Assembly (NCBI GenBank): GCA_035532755.1
Contig: DATKQI010000061.1
Coordinates: 1 to 32,715, forward strand
Direction: 5' to 3'
Length of the DNA: 32,715 nt
Source: DATKQI01 sp035532755
GTDB lineage: Bacteria > Pseudomonadota > Alphaproteobacteria > Acetobacterales > Acetobacteraceae
A program made the translations under genes and the position numbers. A model generated the notes under the pieces. That model ran no database searches. It had not been told where the DNA came from and worked only from the letters and a program-made list of their open reading frames with translations. Of the stretch, positions 15,288-24,704 are shown in pieces. Every line of letters starts with the position of its first letter. The stretch's first letter is position 1.

Positions 15288-17294
15288 CTACAGCGCTGCC
15301 CGGATGCCGAACAGGAAGCTCTGGCCGGGGGTGGCGTAGCCGCTCGCCGGTTCGAAGCGGGAATAGAACAGGTTGTTCCCGTTCGCGAAGATCGTGATCT
15401 TCGGCGTGAGCCGATAGGAGACGGTGAGGTTGACGATGGTGCCCGGCTCGGTCAGGCCGGTGCCGGCCGGGAAGCCGGCATTGTCCACCAGAAAATCCTC
15501 CGATCCCCCGGTGTAGAGCACTTCCGGCGCGATGGTCAGCCCCGGCAGGGGCGTGGCGCGCACGTCGATCGACGCCTGGTTCTCCGGCCGGCGCAGCAGC
15601 AAGCTGCCGGTGGAGAGGTCGCGCGCGTCGGTGTAGGTATAGGCCGCGTCGATCGACAGCCACGATGCCGGCCGCAGCGTCAGCGCCGTTTCCACCCCCT
15701 GCGTGCGCGCGGCGCCGACGTTCACCGCGGTGAAGACCGGTGCGAACTGGGTGACGATCAGGTTGCTGATCCGGTTGTGGAAATAGGTGACGGAGACGGA
15801 GGCGAACCGCCGCCGCCCGAACGCCGGAAGATCGGTGGTGATGCCCACTTCCCAGCCGCGGCTGTGCTCGGGCTTCAGGTTGGGGTTGCCCACATAGCCG
15901 CTGCTGTCGATGCCGTAACGGTCGAACAGGGAGGGCGCGCGGAACGCCGTGCCATAGGCGAATTTCAGGTGGGAGGCGATCTCCGGCAGGGCGAGGTTCG
16001 CCCCCAGCCGCCACGTGAACGCGCTGCCCACATTCTGCACCGCTTCCTCGCGCAGGTTTCCACTCAGCGTCAGCCGGTGGAACAGGGTTGTCTGGATCCC
16101 GGCATGCCCGGCGTCGGAAGATGCGCTCGCGTCGAGGTTCTGCCGATAGACGAACCCGCCGGTGATGCTGTTCAGCCGCACTTTCGCCGAATCGAGGCTG
16201 TGGTCGTACCCGAACGTCAGGCTGGTGAACCGGGCCGGGCCGGCATCGGGCAGCAGCAGCGTGTTGTTCCATTGCAGCGCGGTGCGATAGCCGTGGTAGC
16301 GGCTGTCTTCCATCGCCTGGTTCGGGTCGTTCGCATCCAACAGGTTGGTGTAGCGGCGATCGTCCTGCAGGCGCGAGAGATACAGCCTTGTCGTCAGCCG
16401 CCCATCGAACAGGCGGCTGCGCACGCCGACGCGGCCGAACAGGCTCGTATCCTGCCCCATCTCGTTCCGATCGTCGAAAGCGGGAAAGCCGACATCGGGA
16501 TAGGCGTATTTCACGTAGCGCCCGCGCAGCAGCAGCGACAGCCGCGTGCCCTGCACCGGCGTGTATCCCAGGTCGATCGTGCCGGTATCGTTGCGGTATC
16601 CGTCGCCGCGCCCGGTGTATGCGGCCAACCGCCGCGCCAGCGCATCGAAGCCGGAGGTCGATTCCCCACCGTAGCTCAGCGCATAGTCGAACTTGCCGGA
16701 CGACCCGGAAAGCGATGCACCGCCCAGCAGCGTGTCCTGCGTGCCGCCGGCGAGCGAGAGGCTGGCGCGCGGCGTGCCCTTGCCGTGGCGGGTGATGATG
16801 TTGATCACCCCCCCCACCGCGCCCGAACCGTAGAGGCCGGACATCGGCCCGCGCACCACCTCGATCCGCTCCACGTCGGAAAGGGTATCGACCCCGAAAT
16901 TGAACGCATCGTTGGCGATCGACGGATCGTTGATCGGCGTGCCATCCAGCAGAACCAGCGCATGGTTGCCATTGGTGCCGCGGATGAACACCGATGCGTT
17001 GCCCCCGGGCCCGCCGGACTGCACCACCCGCACCCCGGGCACCGCCGAGAGCGCCTGCACGAGCGAGGTGTAGCCGCGTTGATCGATGGTCTTGCGGGTG
17101 ATCACCGTCACCCCCGCGGGCACGTTCTCCACCCCCGTCGGCACCCGCGTGGCCGTCACCACGGTTTCGGGAATAGCAGCGGTGGCATCGGGGGGGGTGG
17201 CATCGGGGGCGGACTGGGCCCGGGCCGCCGGCGCGAGGCAGGCGGTGGATAGAAAGCTTGTCGTCAGCAACGCAGCGAGCACAAGGCGGCGCAT
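15288..17294 (-). CDS. btuB: TonB-dependent outer-membrane receptor, BtuB-like (cobalamin)
   Basis: A 668-residue outer-membrane receptor. The signal peptide spans about 1-26 (ending ARA), a TonB-box-like ETVVTATRV lies near 43-51, and the plug domain (about 55-170) contains VFIRGTNGNHALVLLDGTPI and IEVVRGPMSGLYGSGAVGG-type signatures. The rest is a 22-strand barrel with FRAPSLFDRYG and NPNLKPEHSRGWEVG. The protein ends in Leu rather than the usual aromatic residue. Start at 17294: GGAGG lies five bases upstream, whereas the ATG at 17306 does not have that spacing. A cobalamin riboswitch sits in the leader, which makes vitamin B12 or a related corrinoid the likely ligand. No btuCDF inner-membrane transporter genes lie within the window. 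Confidence 0.92.
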   Translation of the reverse strand: MRRLVLAALLTTSFLSTACLAPAARAQSAPDATPPDATAAIPETVVTATRVPTGVENVPAGVTVITRKTIDQRGYTSLVQALSAVPGVRVVQSGGPGGNASVFIRGTNGNHALVLLDGTPINDPSIANDAFNFGVDTLSDVERIEVVRGPMSGLYGSGAVGGVINIITRHGKGTPRASLSLAGGTQDTLLGGASLSGSSGKFDYALSYGGESTSGFDALARRLAAYTGRGDGYRNDTGTIDLGYTPVQGTRLSLLLRGRYVKYAYPDVGFPAFDDRNEMGQDTSLFGRVGVRSRLFDGRLTTRLYLSRLQDDRRYTNLLDANDPNQAMEDSRYHGYRTALQWNNTLLLPDAGPARFTSLTFGYDHSLDSAKVRLNSITGGFVYRQNLDASASSDAGHAGIQTTLFHRLTLSGNLREEAVQNVGSAFTWRLGANLALPEIASHLKFAYGTAFRAPSLFDRYGIDSSGYVGNPNLKPEHSRGWEVGITTDLPAFGRRRFASVSVTYFHNRISNLIVTQFAPVFTAVNVGAARTQGVETALTLRPASWLSIDAAYTYTDARDLSTGSLLLRRPENQASIDVRATPLPGLTIAPEVLYTGGSEDFLVDNAGFPAGTGLTEPGTIVNLTVSYRLTPKITIFANGNNLFYSRFEPASGYATPGQSFLFGIRAAL

Positions 17295-17315
17295 GCGGTC
17301 CTCCATGCAGCGGAA

Positions 17316-17334
17316 CCGCGCGCGGCGCGCGCGG
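17316..17334 (-). promoter_or_regulatory. GC-only hairpin ahead of the btuB ribosome site
   Basis: A near-perfect palindrome of alternating CG (CCGCGCG arms around a five-base loop) in the btuB leader. It lies between the cobalamin aptamer and the GGAGG at 17300-17304, about 12 bases from it. It may belong to the riboswitch expression platform that controls ribosome access. This is inferred from position; no alternative fold was computed. Confidence 0.4.
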
Positions 17335-17418
17335 CCCCCAGAAACAGGGACGACTTCCGCCTGCGGGTCTCTCTCCCGTTGCCTCGGTGCACCCCGCCCG
17401 ACGCGCGCGAACAGTCTC

Positions 17419-17600
17419 GACACGGGCCGGTCTCCTGGCTCACGGATCGTTGCCCGCCCCCTGCCTTCTCGTTCCCTTGTGGAGAACAATGGCGCCGTCG
17501 GGGGCCGGACTCACCGCCTACAGTTGCGGGGGCAGCCGCCGATGGGCCGTGCATCCGGCCTCGCGCGTTCCCGTTTCAGCCCTTGCGGGCCACCTGTGTC
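17419..17600 (-). ncRNA. Cobalamin (B12, adenosylcobalamin-type) riboswitch
   Basis: Read on the leftward strand, the leader of the BtuB-like receptor holds the conserved elements of a cobalamin aptamer in order: GGTGGCC, then AAGGGCTGAAACGGGAA, then GGCTGCCCCCGCAACTGTA (17539 down to about 17521), then CACAAGGGAACGAGAAGGC, and finally the B12 box AGCCAGGAGACCGGCC (17440 to 17425). GACAC at 17600-17596 can pair with GTGTC at 17423-17419 to close the aptamer. About 125 bases separate it from the start codon. Family knowledge: binding of cobalamin shuts down expression of uptake genes, so receptor synthesis should fall when B12 is plentiful. Confidence 0.94.
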
Positions 17601-17712
17601 TGTGGCGGAACGTAACCGGCGGCGGTGGTGTTGTCACCAGCGGCTTGCAACAATGCCGGTCGGCCCTGCCATCCGGCCCTCGGCTCCGGCCAAGCCGCAG
17701 AAGGAAGCCTGC

Positions 17713-18567
17713 ATGCGCCTCGCCGTCCTCATCCTCGCCTGCTACGCCCCGCGGGGCCTCGCGATCCTGGAGGCGTATTTCAGGGCCTGCGATGCGGATC
17801 TGCTGGTGCATGTCGATGCCAAGATGCCGATCGAACCGTTCCGTGCCCATGCCGATCCGGCCGGGCGGCTCCGGTTCGTCGAACCGCGCGAGTCGGTGTT
17901 CTGGGGCGGCTTCAATATGGTCCGCGCGGTCGTGCATCTGTTGCAGGCGGCCGAGCAGAACGGCGGATACGATCGCTACCTGCTGATTTCGGATGACTCG
18001 CTGCCGCTGCTGTCGCCGGGGGCGCTGTGCGCGCGGCTTGCCGAGGATGTCGAGTTCATGGAGATGTACCGCATCGAGCCCGGGGACCGGATGCACCGCT
18101 ACGAGGGGTTCTTCATGCTCGATTCCGGCGCGACCTCGGCGCGCGGCGCACCGGTCAACGACCGCGAGATCACGGCCGAATGCCTCGCCGCGATGGCGCG
18201 GCTGACCGCGCTGCGCCAGCAGGGGAAGAAGCCGTTCAGCAGCATCCATGGCGGCTCGCAATGGTGGGCGGTGCGGCGCCCGCTGGTCGAGACGATCCTC
18301 GACAGCTACGACAATGACGACTGGATGCGCGAATCCTTCGAATTCTCCGCCATCCCGGACGAGGCATATTTCCACACCATCATCGCCGATCGGTGCCCCC
18401 CGGCCCGGTTCACGCATTTCATGTACACCGATTTCAGCCGGGACCCGCGCCCCTACGTATTCCGCGATGCGGATGAGCTGCGTGCGCTGAACCCCCATGG
18501 CCGGCTGTTCGTCCGCAAGGTGGACATGGCCGCACCTTGGCTGCCGGACCTGCTGCACACATTCTGA
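17713..18567 (+). CDS. GT14-type (core-2/I-branching-like) beta-1,6-N-acetylglucosaminyltransferase homologue
   Basis: A 284-residue cytoplasmic protein without membrane segments. The pattern VLILACYAPRGL...LLVHVDAK...FWGGFNMVRAVVHLL, then RYLLISDDSLPLL, then GGSQWWAVRR, then IPDEAYFHTII matches the core-2/I-branching family (GT14). In that family the Asp-Glu region near the end contributes the catalytic acid and the fold binds UDP-sugar without a DxD metal motif. Bacterial members usually build or decorate exopolysaccharide or surface glycans; acceptor and donor are unknown here. The start has AAGGAAG five bases upstream. The frame remains open into the opposite-strand riboswitch, but nothing there looks coding. 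It stands alone, divergent from the btuB leader, with no glycan cluster around it. Confidence 0.82.
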   Translation: MRLAVLILACYAPRGLAILEAYFRACDADLLVHVDAKMPIEPFRAHADPAGRLRFVEPRESVFWGGFNMVRAVVHLLQAAEQNGGYDRYLLISDDSLPLLSPGALCARLAEDVEFMEMYRIEPGDRMHRYEGFFMLDSGATSARGAPVNDREITAECLAAMARLTALRQQGKKPFSSIHGGSQWWAVRRPLVETILDSYDNDDWMRESFEFSAIPDEAYFHTIIADRCPPARFTHFMYTDFSRDPRPYVFRDADELRALNPHGRLFVRKVDMAAPWLPDLLHTF

Positions 18568-18591
18568 CAGGGGCAGGCGCGGCCAGCCTTG

Positions 18592-19386
18592 TCAGCGGCC
18601 GGAAAACCCTGGCACCCGCTTCTCCAGAAACGCCGTGCGCCCTTCGCGGTAGTCATCGCTGTCGAAACACGCCGCGATCGCCCGCTGCACCGCCGCCATG
18701 TCCCGCGCGCCCGCATCCTTCTCCGCCGCCGCCACCGACAGTTTGGACGCAGCCACCGACAACGGCGCGTTGTCGGCGATCCGCCGCGCCAGATCGAGCA
18801 CCGTGTTCGACAGGTCCTCGTTGCTCACCACGCGGTTCACCAGCCCGATCCGCTGCGCCTCCTGCGCGTCGATGCGGGCGCCGGAATAGAGCAGCATGCG
18901 GGCATGCGCGGGGCCCACCAGCGAAACGAGCTTCGTCACCATGTCGAATCCGTAGGCGATGCCGAGCCGGGCGGCCGGAATGCCGAACTGGCTGTCCTCG
19001 GCCGCGATCCGCAGATCGGCCTGCATCGCGATGGCCAGCCCGCCGCCGAGGCAGAAGCCGCGGATGCGCGCGATCACCGGCTTCGGAAACGCGGCGAGCT
19101 TCGCCCGGCCCGAGCCGGCCAGCCGGTCATAGGCCGCGCGCGCATCTTCGGTGCCGCGCTGCTCCTCGAACTGGCTGATGTCCGCGCCCGAGACGAACGC
19201 CTTGTGGCCGGCCCCGGTCAGCACCACCGCGCGGATGGCGGCATCGGCGGCGAAGGCGTCCAGGATTTCACCCAAGCCTCCCCACATCTCCACCGACATC
19301 GCGTTGCGCTTCCCGGGCTGGTTGAAGGTGATGAGGCCGATGCCCGCTTCCGTCTCCGCCAGCATCCTGCCGCCTGCGAACTCCAT
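18592..19386 (-). CDS. Enoyl-CoA hydratase/isomerase (crotonase) family protein, atypical active site
   Basis: A 264-residue crotonase-fold protein. The CoA/oxyanion-hole signatures are clear: GHKAFVSGADISQF (60-73) and RGFCLGGGLAIAMQADLRIA (109-128). The positions that carry the two catalytic glutamates in enoyl-CoA hydratase are changed. The PE of the hydratase motif reads P137-A138 (FGIPAARLG), and the Glu of the next helix reads R163 (HARMLL). A classical water-addition reaction is therefore unlikely. Isomerase, hydrolase or decarboxylase chemistry on an acyl-CoA is more plausible. The ATG at 19386 has GGGAGGGG about five bases upstream. It is followed after 24 bases by the convergent GT14 gene and preceded by a GNAT gene on the same strand. 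Confidence 0.85.
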   Translation of the reverse strand: MEFAGGRMLAETEAGIGLITFNQPGKRNAMSVEMWGGLGEILDAFAADAAIRAVVLTGAGHKAFVSGADISQFEEQRGTEDARAAYDRLAGSGRAKLAAFPKPVIARIRGFCLGGGLAIAMQADLRIAAEDSQFGIPAARLGIAYGFDMVTKLVSLVGPAHARMLLYSGARIDAQEAQRIGLVNRVVSNEDLSNTVLDLARRIADNAPLSVAASKLSVAAAEKDAGARDMAAVQRAIAACFDSDDYREGRTAFLEKRVPGFSGR

Positions 19387-19423
19387 CAGCCCCTCCCTGT
19401 CCGGCCCGAGACCCCGGCTTGCC

Positions 19424-19996
19424 TCACGTGCGCAGATGTTCGGGAATGACCATGCCGAGGCGCAACGGAATGTTCCACACCTCCCGCACCTGGCGCACCG
19501 GGCGAAAGCCGACACGCAGATACATCGGCAGCGCGCGCGGATGGTCGGCGGTGCAGGTGTTCACGCTCACCCCGCGCACAACCTCGCCATGAATCGACTG
19601 CGCCCAGGCCGCATCGACCGCCCGGCGCAGGAACGCATGGCCGAGCCCCTTGCCCACGGCCTGCGGCATCAGGCCGAAATAGCTGAGATTCACCACCGGC
19701 CAGGATGCGGCATCCAGCTCGAAGAAGCCGGCCGGCACGCCGTTGTGGTGCAACATATGCACGGATACGCGCGGATCGCGCAGGATCGCCGCCAGATCCT
19801 CATCCCGCATCACCCGCCGCAGCCACCACAGATGCGGCGCGCCGACCGTGTCGTACAGCTCGTGATAGAGTGCGAGCGACGGCTGAGGCAGATGCACGAC
19901 CTCGGCCGAAGGCGGGAGCGCCGGCGCCGGTTCGTCGGGCGGAGCATCCATGCGCAGGAAGCTCACCGTCACCTTCACCCGCGCCACCGGCTCCAT
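19424..19996 (-). CDS. GNAT-family N-acetyltransferase
   Basis: A 190-residue acetyltransferase. After a 30-residue lead, the fold runs from about 45 to the end. VSVHMLHHNGVPAGFFELD forms the central strands, NLSYFGLMPQAVGKGLG gives the acetyl-CoA-binding Q-x-x-G-x-G-like loop (AVGKGLG), and YLRVGFRPVRQVREVW is the usual terminal strand pair. The substrate is not predictable. The start is uncertain: the ATG at 19996 gives a sensible N-terminus but no good ribosome site, and a TTG at 20020 is an alternative. It is separated by 37 bases from the crotonase gene downstream and may be co-transcribed with it. Upstream lies a 30-bp tandem repeat and then the end of rpoD. Confidence 0.83.
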   Translation of the reverse strand: MEPVARVKVTVSFLRMDAPPDEPAPALPPSAEVVHLPQPSLALYHELYDTVGAPHLWWLRRVMRDEDLAAILRDPRVSVHMLHHNGVPAGFFELDAASWPVVNLSYFGLMPQAVGKGLGHAFLRRAVDAAWAQSIHGEVVRGVSVNTCTADHPRALPMYLRVGFRPVRQVREVWNIPLRLGMVIPEHLRT

Positions 19997-20033
19997 CCGC
20001 AGCACGCCGGGTCCGCTCAATAATGGTGAAGAT

Positions 20034-20107
20034 GCCGCATGCGCGGCGCTATTTCTGAGGAACGCCGCATGCGCGGTGCTATTTCTGAAGAACGCCGCAT
20101 GCGCGGC
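20034..20107. repeat. 30-bp tandem repeat, about 2.5 copies, hairpin-forming
   Basis: Copies start at 20034, 20064 and 20094 with an exact period of 30. The two full copies differ at two positions, and the third stops after about 14 bases. Each begins with GCCGC-ATGC-GCGGC (or GCGGT), a 5-bp stem with a four-base loop, followed by an AT-richer tail containing TATTTCTGA. The array lies between the rpoD stop and the GNAT gene, both leftward. It may act as a terminator or RNA-processing element for rpoD, or be a small mobile repeat family. Confidence 0.85.
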
Positions 20108-20126
20108 GGGGCGCCGGCCGGCTCCA

Positions 20127-22112
<1,986 letters not shown>

Positions 22113-22177
22113 CGTTCAGGCTCTCCGCAAAACAATCTCTCTATAGAAGGGGTCGCGCACGCTGAAACCCAACCTCG

Positions 22178-23980
22178 TCAAGCGTCCGCATCCTGCTCGC
22201 CGCGGGCAAGTGCCGCGCGCGCCGTCGCGATGGCCACCAGCCGCCGCTCGGACGCCGCATCGGCCCGGGCGGTGAAATCGCGGCTTGCGGCCGCCACTTC
22301 CTCGTCCAGGCGGCTGCGCCGCATCAACCCGTAGATCTGCCACCAACTGGCCGCAGCCTCCGCCGGCAGGGCCTCAGCCATCGCGCAGGCCGGCAATGGC
22401 GAACCCGTCAGCGCCCGCGCGGCATCCCCTTCCAGTCCAACCTGGGTCAAGTGGTTCATCAGGCTGGACGAGTCAAGCGCCGGTGCGCCGTCCACCCACG
22501 CCGACAGCGCAGCGCGGATGCGCGCCAGCGGCAGCGGCAGGTCCAGCATGGCGAACGCCTCCTCCACGTCCGGCATCAGGTGCGGGTGGGTCAGCAGGAT
22601 GGCGGTCAGCACCCGCCCCTGCTCGGCGATCGTCCCGGCCTCGCTCGCTGACGGCCGGGCCAAGGAGACATGGGCGGAAGCCTTCGGTGACGCAAAACGG
22701 CCGCCCGGCCCGCGCCGGCCATCCCCCCGCCGCTCCCCGAAGAACCGGTCCAGCAGCGCGCGGCGGTACTCGCTCGCCAGCGGCCGATCGGCGATCCGGC
22801 CCGCGGCCGCCTCCAGCCGCGCGCGGAAGGCGGCGCGCGCCTCGGGCGTAATCCCGCCGGTCCCCTCGCGCAGCAGGTCGAACAGGGCAACGGCGAGCGG
22901 CCTTGCCGCCTCCACCACCGCCTGGAACCCAGCCGCCCCCTGGCGCCGGACCAGCGTATCCGGATCCTCCCCCGCCGGCAGCGCCGCCAGCCGCAGCGTG
23001 CGTTCCGGCCCCAGCATCGGCAGCGCGATCTCGGCCGCCCGTGCCGCCGCCCGGCTGCCCGCGGCATCGCCGTCGAAACACAGCACCGGCGCCGGAGACA
23101 GCCGCCACAATTCCTCCAACTGCTCGCCCGTCAGCGCCGTGCCGAGCGGCGCCACAGCGCCCGCAAACCCCGCCTCATGCAGGGCGATCACATCCATGTA
23201 GCCTTCCACCGCCACCACCGGCGCCCCGCGCCGCGCCGCCTCGCGCGCCAGATCGAGCGCGTACAGCGTGCGCCGCTTGGAAAACAGCGCGGTTTCCGGC
23301 CCGTTCACATATTTCGGCTGCCCCTCGCCCAGGATGCGCCCGCCGAAGCTGATCACCCGGCCGCGCCGGTCGCGGATCGGAAACATCACCCGGTTGAAGA
23401 ACAGATCGACCTGCCGCTCCCCCTCGCCGCCCTTCATCAGCCCGGCCTCGACCAGCTGCGGCACCTCGATCCCCTCACGCGCCAGATCGGCCGCCAGCGC
23501 CCCGCGCCCCTCGCCGGACCAGCCAAGGCCGAAGCGGCGGATCGTCTCCTCGCCCAGCCCCCGCCCGCGCAGATACTCCAGCGCCGCGCGCCCCTCCGGC
23601 AGCATCAGCCGCCGGGCGAAGGCGCGCTGCGCCGCCTCCAGCACCTCGTGCAGCCCGGCCCGCTGCTGCTCCGCCTCCGCCGCCGCCGGGCTCGGCTTCG
23701 GCACCTCCATCCCCGCCTCGGCGGCGAGGGACTCCACTGCCTCGACGAACCCGCGCCCCTCGCTCTGCATCACGAAGCCGATGGCGTCTCCATGCGCCCC
23801 GCAGCCGAAGCAGTGGTAATGGTCGTCGTACACGTAGAAGCTCGGCGTCTTCTCGTTATGGAACGGGCAGCACCCCTTCCACTCCCGCCCCGACCGGCCG
23901 AGCTTCGTCCGCCGCCCGATCAGCGCCGCGAGCGGGGTGCGGACACGCAATTCGTCCAGGAATTGCGGCGGCAGCGCCAT
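22178..23980 (-). CDS. dnaG: DNA primase DnaG
   Basis: A 600-residue primase that makes RNA primers at the replication fork. The N-terminal CHC2 zinc ribbon has C38-P-F-H41 and C57-F-G-C60. The central TOPRIM domain shows VVAVEGYMDV (E259, D263) and CFDGDAAGS (D303, D305), the metal-binding acidic set. The RNA-polymerase-domain signature DLFFNRVMFPIRD precedes it at about 192-204. The C-terminal part (about 440-600) is the poorly conserved helicase-binding domain. The length is normal. The ATG shares one base with the stop of the upstream yqeY gene (TGATG), so the two are translationally coupled. rpoD follows 65 bases later on the same strand. Confidence 0.96.
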   Translation of the reverse strand: MALPPQFLDELRVRTPLAALIGRRTKLGRSGREWKGCCPFHNEKTPSFYVYDDHYHCFGCGAHGDAIGFVMQSEGRGFVEAVESLAAEAGMEVPKPSPAAAEAEQQRAGLHEVLEAAQRAFARRLMLPEGRAALEYLRGRGLGEETIRRFGLGWSGEGRGALAADLAREGIEVPQLVEAGLMKGGEGERQVDLFFNRVMFPIRDRRGRVISFGGRILGEGQPKYVNGPETALFSKRRTLYALDLAREAARRGAPVVAVEGYMDVIALHEAGFAGAVAPLGTALTGEQLEELWRLSPAPVLCFDGDAAGSRAAARAAEIALPMLGPERTLRLAALPAGEDPDTLVRRQGAAGFQAVVEAARPLAVALFDLLREGTGGITPEARAAFRARLEAAAGRIADRPLASEYRRALLDRFFGERRGDGRRGPGGRFASPKASAHVSLARPSASEAGTIAEQGRVLTAILLTHPHLMPDVEEAFAMLDLPLPLARIRAALSAWVDGAPALDSSSLMNHLTQVGLEGDAARALTGSPLPACAMAEALPAEAAASWWQIYGLMRRSRLDEEVAAASRDFTARADAASERRLVAIATARAALARGEQDADA

Positions 23981-24438
23981 CAGCCGGCCAGCCTTGCCTT
24001 CACCAGCGGCCCCGCCTGCGCCATGTCGAGCGTGGCGGCGTAGCGGGCGCGCAGCTCCGCCATCACCTTGCCCATGTCCTTCATCCCCGCCGCCCCGGTC
24101 GCCGCGATGGCGGCCTCCACCGCGCGGCCCATCTCCTCCGCCCCCATCGCCCGCGGCAGGAAGCCCTCGATCACCGCGATCTCCGCCTCCTCCTTCGCCA
24201 CCAGATCGTCCCGTTTGCCCTGGCGGTACATCTCCACCGACTCGCGGCGGGATTTCACCATGCCGCGCAGCATGGCGATGATCTCCTCGTCCGGAATCGC
24301 GGAAATCCCCTTCGGCCGGGCGGCGATGTCGGTATCCTTCAGCCGCGCGAGGATCATGCGCAGCGTGGAGGTGCGCGGCGCGTCCCCCGCCCGCATGGAG
24401 GCCTTCAACTGCTCGGTAAACGCCTCACGCAACGCCAT
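23980..24438 (-). CDS. yqeY: GatB/YqeY-domain protein
   Basis: A 152-residue helical protein of the YqeY family, related to the tail domain of the GatB subunit of tRNA-dependent amidotransferase. Typical segments are MRAGDAPRTSTLRMILARLK near the start, the alternating charged VAKEEAEIAVIEGFLPRA, and the end DMGKVMAELRARY...LDMAQAGPLVKARL. The exact function is not established; in GatB this domain contacts tRNA. GGAGG lies four bases before the ATG. It is the first gene of the leftward yqeY-dnaG-rpoD run and is divergent from carA, with 266 bases between the two starts. Confidence 0.92.
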   Translation of the reverse strand: MALREAFTEQLKASMRAGDAPRTSTLRMILARLKDTDIAARPKGISAIPDEEIIAMLRGMVKSRRESVEMYRQGKRDDLVAKEEAEIAVIEGFLPRAMGAEEMGRAVEAAIAATGAAGMKDMGKVMAELRARYAATLDMAQAGPLVKARLAG

Positions 24439-24639
24439 GCCGCCTCCGCTGGTATGATGAGCGACCGGTGTATCACAGCCGAACCCCCGGCGCAGCGGGT
24501 GAGCACACCGTCACAGATCCCGGTCACCGTCATCGGGAACCGGCAGCAAACCCGCCTCATCACGTATCCCTCCCGCGTTTTCACCACCGTAACCAGACAG
24601 GGCGTTCCTCGCCACGCCGAACGCTTCCCCGTGTCGTCC

Positions 24640-24654
24640 GGGAGTTAATTTCCC
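24640..24654. promoter_or_regulatory. Upstream imperfect copy of the carA palindrome
   Basis: GGGAGTTAATTTCCC matches 13 of 15 bases of the palindrome at 24677-24691. The right half, AATTTCCC, is perfect and the left half is degenerate. Centre-to-centre distance is 37 bp, about 3.5 turns. It is a probable auxiliary operator for whatever binds the promoter copy. The remaining upstream part of the intergenic region (24439-24639) shows no further recognisable signal beyond the yqeY ribosome site. Confidence 0.55.
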
Positions 24655-24669
24655 ACACCGGATCAAACC

Positions 24670-24698
24670 TTGCGCCGGGAAATAATTTCCCCTATCTC
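24670..24698 (+). promoter_or_regulatory. Candidate carAB promoter with palindromic operator in its spacer
   Basis: TTGCGC (24670-24675) and TATCTC (24693-24698) make a sigma-70-like pair with exactly 17 bases between them. The expected start point, about seven bases after the -10 box, coincides with the A of the carA ATG at 24705, implying a leaderless mRNA. The absence of any ribosome site (the sequence before ATG is pyrimidine-only CTCCTCCCC) agrees with this. The spacer is almost entirely the perfect 15-bp palindrome GGGAAAT-A-ATTTCCC (24677-24691), so a protein bound there would block polymerase. Confidence 0.6.
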
Positions 24699-24704
24699 CT
24701 CCCC

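Noticed and set aside
17086..17712. In-frame upstream extension of the GT14 gene.
   Set aside because: It crosses the btuB start and the cobalamin riboswitch on the other strand. The family N-terminus begins at the ATG at 17713, which has a ribosome site.
20034..20107. Considered as a CRISPR array.
   Set aside because: The units are directly abutting with no unique spacers, and no cas genes are present.
24468..24704. In-frame upstream extension of carA to an ATG at 24468.
   Set aside because: It would run through the palindromes and promoter, its translation is His/Arg/Pro-rich without family resemblance, and it lacks a ribosome site.
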